Of a stretch of DNA of 64,000 nt, positions 11,923 to 23,497 are shown piece by piece. How positions within the stretch are numbered: the stretch's first letter is position 1; every line of letters begins with the position of its first letter. The notes under the pieces were generated by a model, which was given only the letters and a program-made list of their open reading frames with translations, had not been told where the DNA came from and ran no database searches. Both the position numbers and the translations under genes were made by a program. This stretch comes from Coffea arabica (taxonomy: Eukaryota; Streptophyta; Magnoliopsida; Gentianales; Rubiaceae): contig NC_092329.1 of the NCBI RefSeq assembly GCF_036785885.1, positions 744,001 through 808,000 of the forward strand. The letters are read 5' to 3'.

Positions 11923-14900
11923 TTTTTTTGTCAAATGTCAACTGTATATATATGTAATAAGTTACGGTTATATCTGCACAACAGATTTACAAAAGACTAA
12001 CAACTGCCAGGAAGTCATTATGGGCCTCTCTATTAAGCCACACAAGGAAGGATTGCTTCCACCTAGTTTCTTGAATCAAGTTAATAGCTAACTTAGCTAA
12101 ACCATGGCTACACATGTTCATTTCTCTCCTAATGTGAAAGAAAGTGCATTTCTAACAGGACTGACTTAGCTGTCTGATGTCTTTAATTAGCATGTCCATT
12201 GAGGTTAGGCCTTGACATCCTGTATTGAGTCTATTCACAACAGCTTTGCAGTCAGAAAGAATCAATAAGGATGCCATGTTTTCCTCTATAGCCTTGCCCA
12301 AGGCTGTTCGAATGGCTATAGCCTCCATTTCTGCAGTATCTTTAGCTCCAGGATGTGGGATGGACAATGTTACAAGAATCCTGCCATTGTTAGCTTTAGT
12401 AATAATCCCAACTCCTGCTTTAGCTTTGCCTTGGTTCATTCCAGCATCCGTGTACATTATATTGCTATGTTGTTCCATCAGTCCAACTAGCATTCGATGT
12501 TTGTTTTCTGGCTGAGAATTCTCTTCATTGGCCATCTTAACATCTCTTATAGCCTCATCATATTCCATCCATTCCTCCACAGCTTTTTTGGATACTTGGT
12601 GCCCCTCCTTCAATTCCTGGTTAAAACACCACTCATTCCTTGCCTTCCAGATTTGCCAGAGGAAGTTAGTTGTGATTTCAATGTGTTTAATCCCATCATT
12701 CCTTGATCTAGCTTCCTGCATCTGTTCCCACCATTTCCAAAAGTTCCAATTATGATCTCTGATGTCGTCCCATGAAATAGGAAAAGCTGTCCATGCCCGC
12801 TCTCTAGCCTTGCACTTAAGCAAGGCTTGTTTAATTGTTTCTTGTTCTTCCCCACAGCACTTGCATAGTAGATCCCCCTTGCCAGTCCTTCTAAAAATTT
12901 CCTCGTTAGTTGGGAGGATGCAATGGAGACATTTCCACAAGAAGTGTTTGATTTTATGTTTGATGTTCAGTCCCCACAATTGATTCCATACCTTGGACCT
13001 TTCTTTGTTTATGCTGGAGTTTACTTGTGGTCTATTCATCTCTGTCAACTCCTTGATTTTGTCTTTAGCCCTCGCATACCCAGATTTAGTGGAGTAGAAC
13101 CCATTTGCAGTTTATCTCCATTTGTATCTGTCTTTTTTTTTTTTTAAATAAGTTTTGAGGGAATAACATAATTGCCTCTGCTTCCTCCTTTGAGAACAAA
13201 GCTGTGATGAGGTCCTTGTTCCATTGATTCCCCTTGATCAAATTGCAGACCTTGGTCATATGACCTCCAACTGGTTTTGGAAAAGTGACTTTTCCAATCT
13301 TTAAGCATTCTACCCATCTATTGTCCTAGATATCCACTGTTGCACCATCCCCCACTTGCTTCCAAACCCCACTTTCTAGCAACTCTAATGAGCTATGCAA
13401 GCTTTGCCATATCCAAGAAGCTCCCGCCTTTACTTTGGACTCAAAAATGTTAGATTTAGGAAAATATTTGCTTTTCATTACTTTGCTCACCAACAAGTTG
13501 GGACAAATGAGAAGCCTCCATGCTTGTTTGGCTAACAATGCTTCATTAAAGCAGAGTAAATCCCTAAACCCAAGTCCCCCATTCTTTTTCCTTTCCGCTA
13601 TATCAGTCCATTTCTTCCAGTGCATTCTTTTTTCCCCCTGGTCATTTCCCTACCAGAATCTAGCCATCATCCCCTTAACTCTTTGCAGAGGCTCTTTGAT
13701 AGTCTAAATATTGACATAGCATAAGAGGGGAGTGCAAGAGCAACCGATTTGAGTAGCACATCTTTCCTTGTATTACTCAGTAGTTTACCTTTCCAGTTCT
13801 GAATCCTTGACATCATATTTTCTTTAATGAACCTAAACACACTATTTTTGGACCTTCCAACAACTAATGGTATGCCCAAGTATTTCCCTTGCGAAACCTG
13901 TTGGATTTCTCCTAGTTTCTGCAGCACCTCAGTCTTTTCTCTCTCACTTGAATTTTTGCTGAAGAAGACAGCTGATTTGTTGATGTTAACTTGTTGTCCA
14001 GAAGCTTTTCCATAACTTGTTTTCTTTGTGTCCTGCTTCATTACTATTAGCTTTACAGAAGATTAGAGAACCATCAACAAAGAATAAATGAGAAACATAG
14101 GGGCCCTGCCATGAAATTTTAACTCCTGTAATTTGATTGTTTCTGATAGCATTATTTAGGAGGTTAGAAAGGCCTTCAGCACAGAACAGAAGGTAAGGGG
14201 AAAGGGGATCCTCTTGTCTAATCCTTCTAGATGGTCTTACATATCCACGTTTAACACCATTAACATTGAAGGAATAAGACACAGAGGAAAGATAGCCATG
14301 AATCCATCTAATCCATAGAGGGGGCAAATCCCATTTTACAGAGGATAGCATAAAGAAATTTTCATTCGACTCTATCATAGACTTTAGACAAATCAAGTTT
14401 TATAGCCATGTACCCATCCCTCCCCTCTCTTTTTGATTTCAGCCAATGCATGTACTCATGAGCAACCATAACATTGTCTAGAATTTGCCTATTATGAACA
14501 AAAGCTGTTTGGGAATAACTAATGCAGGAGCTAAGGAGGGGTTTGAGCCTATTCACAAGAATCTTGGAAATGATTTTGTATAAAATATTACATAACCTGA
14601 TGGGCCTAAAATGAGCAAGGTTCAGGGGGTTGTCTATTTTAGGAATGAGGGTAACCAGGGTCTCATTAATAGCTTTTGAAAGAAATCCAGTATAAAAGAA
14701 GCTTTGAATAGTGTCCATTACATCTATTTTAATGATATTCTAGAACCTTTGGAAGAAAATAGGGGACATACCGTCTAGGTTGGGAGATTTGTTTGGATGC
14801 ATGGAGAAAACTATAATTTTGACTTCCTTCTCGGTTACAGGTCTGGTAAGCTGTAAATTCATCTGCTCGGTGATAGTCCTAGGAATACCATTTAGAATCT

Positions 14901-15756
14901 CCTCAAAATTTGAAGGCTGTGAAAATGTGAAGAGTTGGTCGTAGAATTGAGTAATTTTCACCCCTATTTCATCATTGGTTGTACAACACCCTCCCTGATC
15001 CTTCTCAAGTCTGGATATTCTGTTCCTTTTCCTTCTGTTACCCACACAAGCATGGAAATATGCCCTATTCTTGCCACCACTTTGAAGCCATTTGTTTCTT
15101 GCTCTTTGGCTCTAAAAAAGTTCCTCTTGCTTATAGGCATCAAACAGTTGCTTCCTGAGTTAATTGAGGGATTCTTTCCTATTAGCCCCATCCCTAGTCC
15201 TTGCTGCTTGCATCTCCTCTTTGATCCTTTTAATTTCATTCTAGCTGTTCAGATTCAACGTTTTGCCCCAAGCCGAAAGGGCCATTCTACATTGATTAAT
15301 CTTCCTACTGATTCTAAAGCCTCTAGACCCCACTTGATATTTACCCCATGCCTTTGGGATGACATTGTGATCAGACGCTTCATTCTCAATATGTATCACC
15401 CTAGCGTCTTTGAACTTTTCACACCATTCTACACTTGCAGAAACTCTGTCCAATCTCTGTTTTATCTCGCCCTCCTCTTCACATAGGTTACTCCAAGTCC
15501 ACGGGAGGCCTTCAAAACCAATATCCAGCAGCTTATTTTTGTTGATGAAATTTTTGAAATCAGTGAAAGTCCAGTTGGGCGGAGTTCTACATCCCCATTT
15601 CACTTTGTTAGAAGTAATGTCATTAAAGTTCCCAATTACAACTTTATTATTACCCCAGATTTTGTTCCTACTACATAAAATATCCCACTAATTTTTCCTG
15701 ATTTTATCGCTAGTACTAGCATAAATAAAGATGCCCACCAATTTCCAGTTTCATTA
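11923..15756 (-). mobile_element. 5'-truncated L1-type LINE inserted in Athila
   Basis: A 3.83-kb minus-strand non-LTR element flanked by the 14-bp duplication TCCCTGTTTCTTTC (11909-11922 and 15757-15770). The duplicated word is Athila protease coding sequence (...LKETG...). The 3' end carries a short A-tract (minus strand) directly before the duplication, as expected of target-primed reverse transcription. The 5' end starts inside the endonuclease domain, so the element was dead on arrival. The 3' half also occurs as the inverted copy at 23498-25527. Confidence 0.9.
12152..15710 (-). pseudogene. LINE ORF2 (endonuclease C-term, RT, zf-RVT, RNase H)
   Basis: Broken minus-strand ORF2. Order: the endonuclease end (15710-15241) has GNFNDI, PWTW, QRLDR and SDHN. 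Then come the RT (about 15045-13667) with FRPIRLCN, a PLSPYLLF motif and LFFVDGSLIF, a connection region (13625-13326), the zf-RVT region with FLWKCLH and LCKCC (13048-12760), and a plant-type RNase H with TDAG, EMEA and LSDCK (12450-12152, stop at 12154-12152). Two catalytic positions are altered: the usual GDFND is GNFND, and the F/YADD box reads FVDG. Frameshifts and stops split it into at least seven pieces. Unable to encode active machinery. Confidence 0.85.
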
Positions 15757-15770
15757 TCCCTGTTTCTTTC

Positions 15771-17677
15771 AAATGTCCTAAATTTAGAAAATCATAAATT
15801 GATTTAGACATCACATTAATAGAAACCCCTAAATCTAGCATGGCATTTTTAATCTTAGAATATCCAATCTTATAGGGGATAGTAAACATACCTAGATCCC
15901 CACATTTTGGCAGTAGCTACCTTTGCAGTACGGCCGACATGTTCTCCCCTACCACAACTCATTTATCTGCCCTCAGCTTCCTTTTGTTAACACACAAGTC
16001 CTTCAAGAACTTTGCATACTTGGACACCTGTTTAATCGCGTCCAATAGAGGGATGTTTACTTGCACTTTACGGAACACGTCCAGGATTTCTTTTTCCTTC
16101 TCTGCCTTCTTTGTTTTTTCCAACTTGCAAGGAAAATGAGCTAGATTAGGTTTAATAGGAATTAGAGGAGTAAATGTTAACTTAGGGCCTTTACGAATGC
16201 GCCCTTCTTCTTTAATCTCCTTTTCTATCTCCTCCTCGTTTTTGCTTTTTGGATTCGTTAACTTAAGCCTCTCCACTTCCTTGCCATTTCTCAATGTCAT
16301 GGCACTTATATTCTTGGGATTTGCCTCGGGTTGCGATGGCAATTTTTAAAAAATATGAGATTCCAGGCGATTAATTGCAGTTGCCCTGTGACTTATTTGA
16401 ATCTCCAAATTTTTCATGCCCGATCTAGTTTTCAACATGCCCGCTTTAGTTTTCATTTGAAATTGAGCAGTACTTGTGGCCAGATTCTTGACAATGTCTT
16501 CCAAAGAGTCTCCTGAATCTGCAAATGAAAGTTGAGACTTTGCTTGTCATGGTTGCTGAAATTCTGGAGGATGATTCACAAATGAATTCTGCGGCTTGTT
16601 CCCGTAACTGAAGTTGGGATGGGCTCTTCAATCAAGATTGTACATGTTTGAATACAGGTCATATTGCCTACGAGGCGCGGGCATGCCTCTAGCCATATTT
16701 ACTTATTCAGCTCCATCTTCTTGCAAAATGGGACATGCATCTGTGGAGTGGCCCACGTTTGTACAAATTCCACAGGCTTTCGCTCGCTGCGCATTCCCCA
16801 CAGCTAGTTGCCTGACAAAAGACATCAACTCTGACAGTTGCTGCTGAATAGATGACGTCTCTACCTTGTTGACCCTGCGGGTACGGTTACTTTCACAGAA
16901 GCCAAATTGCTAAGAATTCTCTGCCATTACTTCAATAAGTTCCCATGCTTCTCTTGGTGTTTTATTCACTAGTGCTTCTCCACTCGCAGTATTAATAATA
17001 CTTCTGTCAGATGATTGCATCCCCTCATAGAAGTACAGGATCAATAGTTATTCACTAATTTAATGTTGAGAACATCTAGTGCACAACTTATTGAATCTTT
17101 CCCAATAGTCATATAAAGACTCCCCGGGGTACTGTTTGATGCTGCATATCTCTTTCCTCAGACTTGCTGCCCGAGATACAGAGAAGAATTTTTCTGAAAA
17201 TTTCTCTTTCAACTATGCCCATGTTGTGATACTATCTACGGGTAGGTAATATAGCCAATCTTTCGCTGCATCCTTCAAAGAGAAAGGGAATGCTTTAAGT
17301 TTAATTTGCTCTTCAATAATCCCAAGAGAGTTCATGCTAGAATATACCATTTCGAACTCTTGGATGTGTTTATGGGGTTCGTCACTAGAGAGACCATGGA
17401 ACGAGGGTAAGAGGTGAATTAATCCTGATTTTAACTCAAAGGAAGTATTCTCAGCCAGAGTTGGGAATGTAATGCACAAAGGCTGGTGGGTCAACTCCGA
17501 GGCAACCAGCTCCCTTAGTGTTTGGTTGTTGGCCATGCTAATTTCGTCTTCTTCAGAATCGTATACAGTAAATGACTGTCCCTCTTTGCGTCTCTTGGTC
17601 TCTTGTTTTCGCCCACATGCTGTCTTCTCAACCTCAAGGTCGTATATCAATTCACCTGTGCGAAAAGAACGAGACAT
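15771..17677 (-). pseudogene. Athila gag and protease N-terminal region
   Basis: The minus strand opens with an ATG at 17677. An Athila gag follows, with LLPSFHGLSSDEPHKHIQ and AFPFSLKDAAKDWLYYLP, the standard capsid signature of the lineage. After frameshifts the segment 16342-15959 has NISAMTLRNGKE and RKVQVNIPLLDAIKQV, the region before the protease. 15920-15775 carries a degenerate retropepsin frame with GYSKIKNAMLDLGVSINVM; the usual D-x-GAS active-site area reads DLGVS. Several frameshifts and stops interrupt it. The frame continues across the LINE insertion at 11908. Confidence 0.8.
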
Positions 17678-17739
17678 AAACTAGCAAAAATATCATAAAT
17701 AAAATGAACTCAAAAAGAGACAAATAATTCAAGCACCAG

Positions 17740-17757
17740 TCCTCGACAACGGCGCCA
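17740..17757 (-). other. Athila primer-binding site
   Basis: The minus strand reads TGGCGCCGTTGTCGAGGA, five bases after the end of the 5' LTR. This is nearly the tRNA-Asp-complementary TGGCGCCGTTGCCGGGGA typical of Athila elements. Confidence 0.8.
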
Positions 17758-17762
17758 AAGAT

Positions 17763-19244
17763 TGACAAGTGTCGAGTCTGTGCAATAATAATAAAAAAAC
17801 CTAACTACCACAAAAAACAGTCAATAATCAATTCCAGGTACTGGAACGGGGATTCTGGATATGCAATGGGTTACTTGATTCATCATGACTCTGAAGTATT
17901 TGCTTAATCCGATATACCAGAATTGATGAACTGACAAATTACTAACTAGTAGACAGTGGCAAGTAGGGTCGTCTCCTCAAGGACTGGAAAAAAGTTCATC
18001 TTTTTTTAAGTCAAGACCAACGGGGGGGTTTGAGGATTAAATGCTAACGAATTGCTAACTAAATAAATTAACTGTGAAAAATAATTAATTGAGAGAAATA
18101 ATTGGAAAAACTCTAGCCAATGGTACACTTTAGAAATGGTTCTTGCAACTGATCATTGATTCAATATAATCCTAACATTCATTAAAGTAGATTTTTAACT
18201 ACCGATACGATCTGACAGTCAATCTCTCCTTATTGTTTCGATAGTCAAGGAATGACAATTGACTATTTTCCTAATTTAGGAATAACCCTAAGTACGACCA
18301 TAGGATATAATTCCTCAATTGCATTAGAAACTAGAGAAACTCTAGTTTAATCAATAAACATGCTACGAGAGTTTACTTAAACTAGATTGTATGTTTCCCT
18401 GACATAAATCCAATTATGTCAGTTGCTACTGGGACAAAGGTAATCGAACAATTCCGGATTCAACTACCCCCAATTATCAAATAGACTATGTGAATAATTA
18501 AATATTGCACATCTATTCAATCATACACAATAGCCACAACCATTAAAAACAAAAAACATACAAATACCAATAAATAAGGGAAACAATTAAAATAATTTCC
18601 CATTGACTAGAATTATGAATTAATTCTCCATAATTGGAGAATTGGCCATGCGAAAAAGTGTCTTCAGAAGCTTACAATTGTTGTCTTACAAATTCGGTCC
18701 AAGAAAGAAAAGTAAAAGACAAAAATAAAGACTAAAGCAATTGTCCTCTCGTGTCCTCCCCAAAAGTCGGCCAAAGGAGAGAAAAAATAAAGACCAAGTA
18801 CCATCCCTCACATTTCTAGCCACCCAAAAAATGGAAGCAGATTGTCTGACGATTTCTTTCCTATTTTGACTCCTAATTGATTGGTATTCTAATATCAATC
18901 AACTTCTTAGAATAAAACCCCATTACAAGTCAACTTTCTCAACTTTCCTTTTTCTTGGGAGTGGACCACTAGCTTCCTAATTTGAAGCCAACTACTTGAT
19001 ATATTTTTGGAAGCCTCGCACGTGCAATAAATCCCGAGAATCCAGACTTGAAAGCTGGAATTAGGTGTGCCAGCGCCTAACTGTCAGAAAGTTTTGTGGA
19101 ATTGATTTTCAGCACCTTTTCTTCACCAATTTCTGCAATTAACACTAAGCACAAAATCTAAGTAGAATCTACCAAATAGTGCAATATTTAGTCCAAACAA
19201 CTATGGAATATTAGTGAAATAACCCACTAAAACGCACCCCATCA
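17763..19244 (-). mobile_element. Athila 5' LTR (1482 bp)
   Basis: Begins TGATGGGGTGCG at 19244 (minus) and ends ...CACTTGTCA at 17763, followed by the primer-binding site and gag. The length is typical for Athila LTRs. It contains a 20-nt hairpin TTAGGTGTGCCAGCGCCTAA at 19061-19080, related to the array at 10932-11250; both are followed on the plus strand by CTAACTGTCAG or a close variant. No matching 3' LTR lies in the window. Confidence 0.8.
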
Positions 19245-19620
19245 GCAACTCAAGGTGTTGGCCCAACGCTTCCCTCACTAGCGGAGCTGTGACCATCACC
19301 ATTGTCTCCAGGAGGAGAACGGGGCGGAGGAACGGTGCTTAAATGATCCTCTATTCGTCGCATCCTAACATTTTAAGAATCTAGGCGAGCATTGATGCTA
19401 TCATGTCGCTCAATGACTTGGGTCTGATGGCAGTCTAGAATATTGAAGAGGCACTGCCAGTTGGAGAGCTGTGGAGGTGGAAGAGGTGGCGGCAGCGGTG
19501 GGGTAAAAGTAGATGGCCCGGCAGAAGTAAAGGGACCTGCAGAAGTAGAAGGACTGGCCCCTCCTTGCTCGGTGTAGCCAGGTTATCTTGATCGATCTCC
19601 CCTTGGGCGAGGTAAAGTAA
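19245..19620 (-). pseudogene. Proline-rich C-terminal ORF fragment, probably Athila-like
   Basis: The minus-strand translation gives a low-complexity stretch (STSAGPFTSAGPSTFTPPLP and further PPP runs), then LSNWQCLFNIL, HQTQVIERHDSINARL and a Pro/Gly/Ser tail ending just before the Athila LTR. Such tails occur in the extra 3' ORF of Athila-like elements. One in-frame stop is present. It is probably the older element into which the Athila LTR inserted; no polypurine tract separates the two. Confidence 0.35.
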
Positions 19621-20033
19621 GGACCCGAATTTTAATTTTACTTACTTTTATTTCATTTTATTGGCTTATTTAATTATTTATTCACCCGTTTACTCCGAAT
19701 AATTTATTTCATCCATTTTAAATCCATTTACATGGAACAATGTCTCATTTATATTTTTAAAACGTTTCGTTAGCGAATTTAATTTTTTTACAGCTCGTTT
19801 AGCGAGAAATAGTGAATGCACTTTTTTCGAGGCAAATTCGATCCGAGAACACATTAATCTTGGAGAACTAAGAATAATTAATGGTAGACTAAAAAAAGTT
19901 AATTAAGGAATTGGATGTGAGTGAGTTAAGCTCAATTAGGAGTACTAATTGCTCACTAATTAGTTGTTGACTTTTGGGCACTAAGAACACCTTTATGTCA
20001 ATCCTTCTTACACCCATCAAATCACCCAATTAC
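19621..20033. other. Possible truncated LTR fragment
   Basis: AT-rich sequence beginning TAAGGACCCGAATTTTAATTTTAC, which looks like the start of a gypsy-type LTR lacking its first bases. It ends at the boundary of the minus-strand Tekay LTR. No coding sequence. Confidence 0.3.
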
Positions 20034-23000
20034 TGTGACAACCCCACCGTACTCAGAGGCATATCAAAGGGTTTAGCGGATCGCCTGCCTAACTCGCGTC
20101 AGGATTTGATTCCAAAAATGATAAAATAAATTTCAAGCTAAAAGAAAGTTCTATATACACCATTACATCTTCAAAAGTTAAGTAAACTATAACATCAAGA
20201 TACACATACTGCTAGTACCAAAAAGTAAACCCTAAAAAAGTTACTAACTATAACCATCACAACAAATATATATATCTTACTAGTTAACTTATAACAAGTA
20301 CTAGGGCAAAATCACTTATTCTATAAACCAAAAGTCTATACACCTTTCCGAACTTTCCCCGCGTTGGCCCCTACTAAGGAAAACAAATGGAATGGAGTAA
20401 GTTATATGCTTAGTGAATAATCGGGGATAAAACCGTAAAATCACATCCAAATAAACATGTAACCAAGATATTTCACATCAATAGATAGAAATGTAATACC
20501 ATAATAGTAGGATACGGGTGGTTTCAAAACCAGTTCAATTCCCCGAACTTGATCATCTGTTGACACTCCGTCAACCAAAATACCCATAGACCATAGACTC
20601 CACTTAAATTTTCCCGTTCACCTTATCCACCCCCCGCTGGCCAGTCAACAGCACATAGCAGCTCGAACGAAACAAAATAACTTAGTTTTAATCAAAATTT
20701 TAACAAAGAACGAAATCCCAAGATTAGCGTGGAACTAATTTCGACCAAACCCCGACTGACTCGAATAGTTCGTCTATCCTTGGAACCGGGTTGGAACCAA
20801 ATCTTGAGATATCCAATCTCTCAATAGATGATATCCCTCAACAAAGTACTCACCCCAACAGTACACAGCACAAGGGGTTCAACTCAAGTCATGTAATCAC
20901 CCCAACAGCACACAGCAAAAGGGTGACACTCAACACAAGGCATGTATTCTCACATATTAAATCAAGAACAAAGGATGAGTTTAGATCAGTGAGATAAAGT
21001 ACACTCTCGCCTAAATACCCATTTAACATATACAAGGCACTTCGACAATTAGGCCTGTCAATCGGGCCTAATGAGTCGAGATTTGATGAGTTCAAGTTCA
21101 GCTCATTTAATTTGAAACATTTTCGAGTTTCGGGTTATGAGTTTCGGGTTCGTAAATGTGAAACTCATACTCAACTCACATAATATTTGGGTTGTGAGCC
21201 TTAATCGGACTTAGCTCAATCTCACTTATTACTCCTTAATTTTCTTAATATAATTACTATAACTATTAAGTTGTAAAACTAATTTAACATTTACAAGACT
21301 ATAATATTAAAACTAAACATGAACAAATAATAGTTCTTAAAAAGTATATAAATCAAAAATTTTTTCAACAATATTTATATTTAATCCATTTAAAATGCAT
21401 GAAAAATAGTAATAAAACATGCGATCATAAGCCAATACATCTTTAAAAGTTGAAACTTTTTTTTTATAATCTTGTGATTTAAATCCAAATATGCTTGATG
21501 ATTTTTGTGTTTGTAGACCAAAAAAAAATCAACCAATAATATGCTAATACAAAAATTTACTCAACCAATAAGAAAAATTAGAGATTTAGTTATGCATTAC
21601 TAATATTGGCTCTCAAGAAAGCTCATGAAAAAGTCTTTAGATGTATTTTTGTGTTTTTTAATTTATATATATATTTAGTATTTAGTAAAAATATATTTGG
21701 ATATATAATTATACATAATATCAAAATATAAATATTATATATATATGTAATTAAAGGGTCGGGCCTATATCGGATTTGAGCCTAATAAGGCCCAAGCTCG
21801 GCTCACATTTAATTCGGGCCTAATTTTTAGGTTCAAACTCAGACCGGCTCACTAAATGATCGGGCTCATCGGATTTTCTGTCGGGCCGAACGAGCTGAGC
21901 TTGGACTGGCCCAACCCCATTGACAGTCCTATCGACAATTTATCATATAAACCAATCTAATTACTCACTCAAAATAGTTAGCGCGCAAATTAAGGTACTT
22001 TATACGGGTCCACCGACTCCGTCCGGTTCGTCACTACATGTGATAGAAGATTATACTCAACTATTAGTCAACCGACTATCACAAATCGAAGTAAGGACTA
22101 AAATGGCCAAGACGGCAAAAACGGCAAAGAAATGTATGCGCGCGTGCACGGAAATGAAAACGGTATAAAAATGAGTTACACGGTTTTGACCATAACCAGA
22201 GATCTGGTTATCCGATCAAGGTGTACTAGGTAGCGTCTCGAAACTAAGACAAAGAATTACAACTTTCATGAGTACAATTCAACCCAATTTTTAGTGGATC
22301 TAGGCCAAATTTACAGATTACAGAACTCGAACTCCAAATGCTAGTTTATATCTCTAGTGAAAATTTGGGCGGCATGTCCCTTGTGTTTACCTATTTTTCA
22401 ACCATTTATCTTCTAATCACACATATTTCTTATCTAAAACTCACTCTTACTCAACAAATTTAGTACACATACTTCACCAAGTGATCACACCACAAAAATG
22501 CACCAAAGACACACCAAAAACCCTAATATGCACAAAAACCCTAACTACTACCCTTCATTTAGAAAAATCATAACTTGAGTTATAACTATCAAAAATTCAT
22601 ACAACTTAGCCTGTTAAAATCTATACTTCAAATACTAATTATCTTTAGAAGACACCTTAAAGAGATTCAACTCATAAGTTGGTCCAAATTGAGCCATAAG
22701 CTATTAAAACTTTCCTATGTTTACTTGTGCAGGGCAGAATTTTCAGTCAAATTTGCCAATTTTTAGAATTTATAGAGATTGAATCAAACTCTAAATTTTA
22801 CACCGTAGGAAGCTCTATGAGTTTAGTTTCAAACGCAACAAATGGAACTCAATTCCGACTTTCTTATACGAAGTTATAGCCAATTTCCCAAAGCTACGTA
22901 GAGCCTCCCGCGAAAATTTTTTTATATTTTCTAACAACTTGAGAATATGAAACTTTTCTTAACAAAATTCACTCTCTTGGCTCAAATTCAACCATTAAAG

Positions 23001-23070
23001 CAACCTTGAATGGCAGGTAAGTGAGTTTACATAAGGATTATAAAGACAAGTAAATTTTTGGGGTCTCACA
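20034..23070 (-). mobile_element. Tekay-type 3' LTR, minus strand
   Basis: Starts TGTGAGACCCC at 23070 (minus) and ends GGGTTGTCACA at 20034. The LTR start is preceded by a polypurine tract, making this the 3' LTR of a minus-strand element. Removing the hAT insertion at 21050-21931 leaves about 2.15 kb. Its end resembles that of the plus-strand LTR at 1-2935. Confidence 0.75.
21050..21931. mobile_element. Non-autonomous hAT element
   Basis: An 882-bp insertion with imperfect terminal inverted repeats (left TAGGCCTGTCAATCGGGCC; right, reversed, TAGGACTGTCAATGGGG). An 8-bp target duplication TCGACAAT lies at 21042-21049 and 21932-21939, the size diagnostic of hAT transposons. The interior is AT-rich with no transposase ORF. 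The GC-rich subterminal regions carry repeated GGGCC/GGCCC words, typical hAT transposase-binding sites. Confidence 0.9.
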
Positions 23071-23497
23071 CTCTCTCCCCCTTAAAAGAATTTCGTCCTC
23101 GAAATTCTAACATTTGCTCGCACAAAACTTGATGCTATAGAATTTTCATCAAACTCTCAAGTGATTTTCTCTTACTCATAGTACTACCACAAGCTTAACT
23201 AGAGAGAAAATCTTACCACGTAAAGGCTACGCTAATATGCTAATAATCGAACTACCTTTATTCATTATTAACCACAAATAGAGCGAGAATTCTTGTTCAA
23301 ATCCTTTTTCTCAAAATCTCCATACCTAATTCCAAAACTCTCAATCTCGGCACAATAATAATCAAAATCAAGTTCCTATGCGGTATCGTAGAAGGGTAGA
23401 AAATAGAAAATAAATAGTCAAACAAGAGTTAAAATGAATTCAAAAGAAATACATGTGTAACCATAATCAACACGGGTATGAGAGAAACGAAACAAGC
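23071..23497 (-). mobile_element. Tekay internal 3' end with polypurine tract
   Basis: On the minus strand AAGGGGGAGAGAG (23083-23071) abuts the LTR start as a polypurine tract. It is preceded by GAATTTCGAGGACGAAATTC, which encodes the EFRGRNSF-type terminus of Tekay polyproteins. The remainder to 23497 is degenerate, and the element is cut there by the right arm of the 3-kb inverted repeat. Confidence 0.7.

Larger units (their letters stand above)
10955..13936 (-). repeat. Left arm of near-identical 3-kb inverted repeat
   Basis: Reverse complement of 23498-26497. In the stretches I compared the only differences were 1-2 nt indels, mostly in homopolymer runs, plus one larger insertion in the right arm near 24946. 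I saw no base substitution. The arm spans part of the Athila element and the 3' half of the LINE, so it crosses element boundaries and reflects a duplication rather than transposition. Confidence 0.85.
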
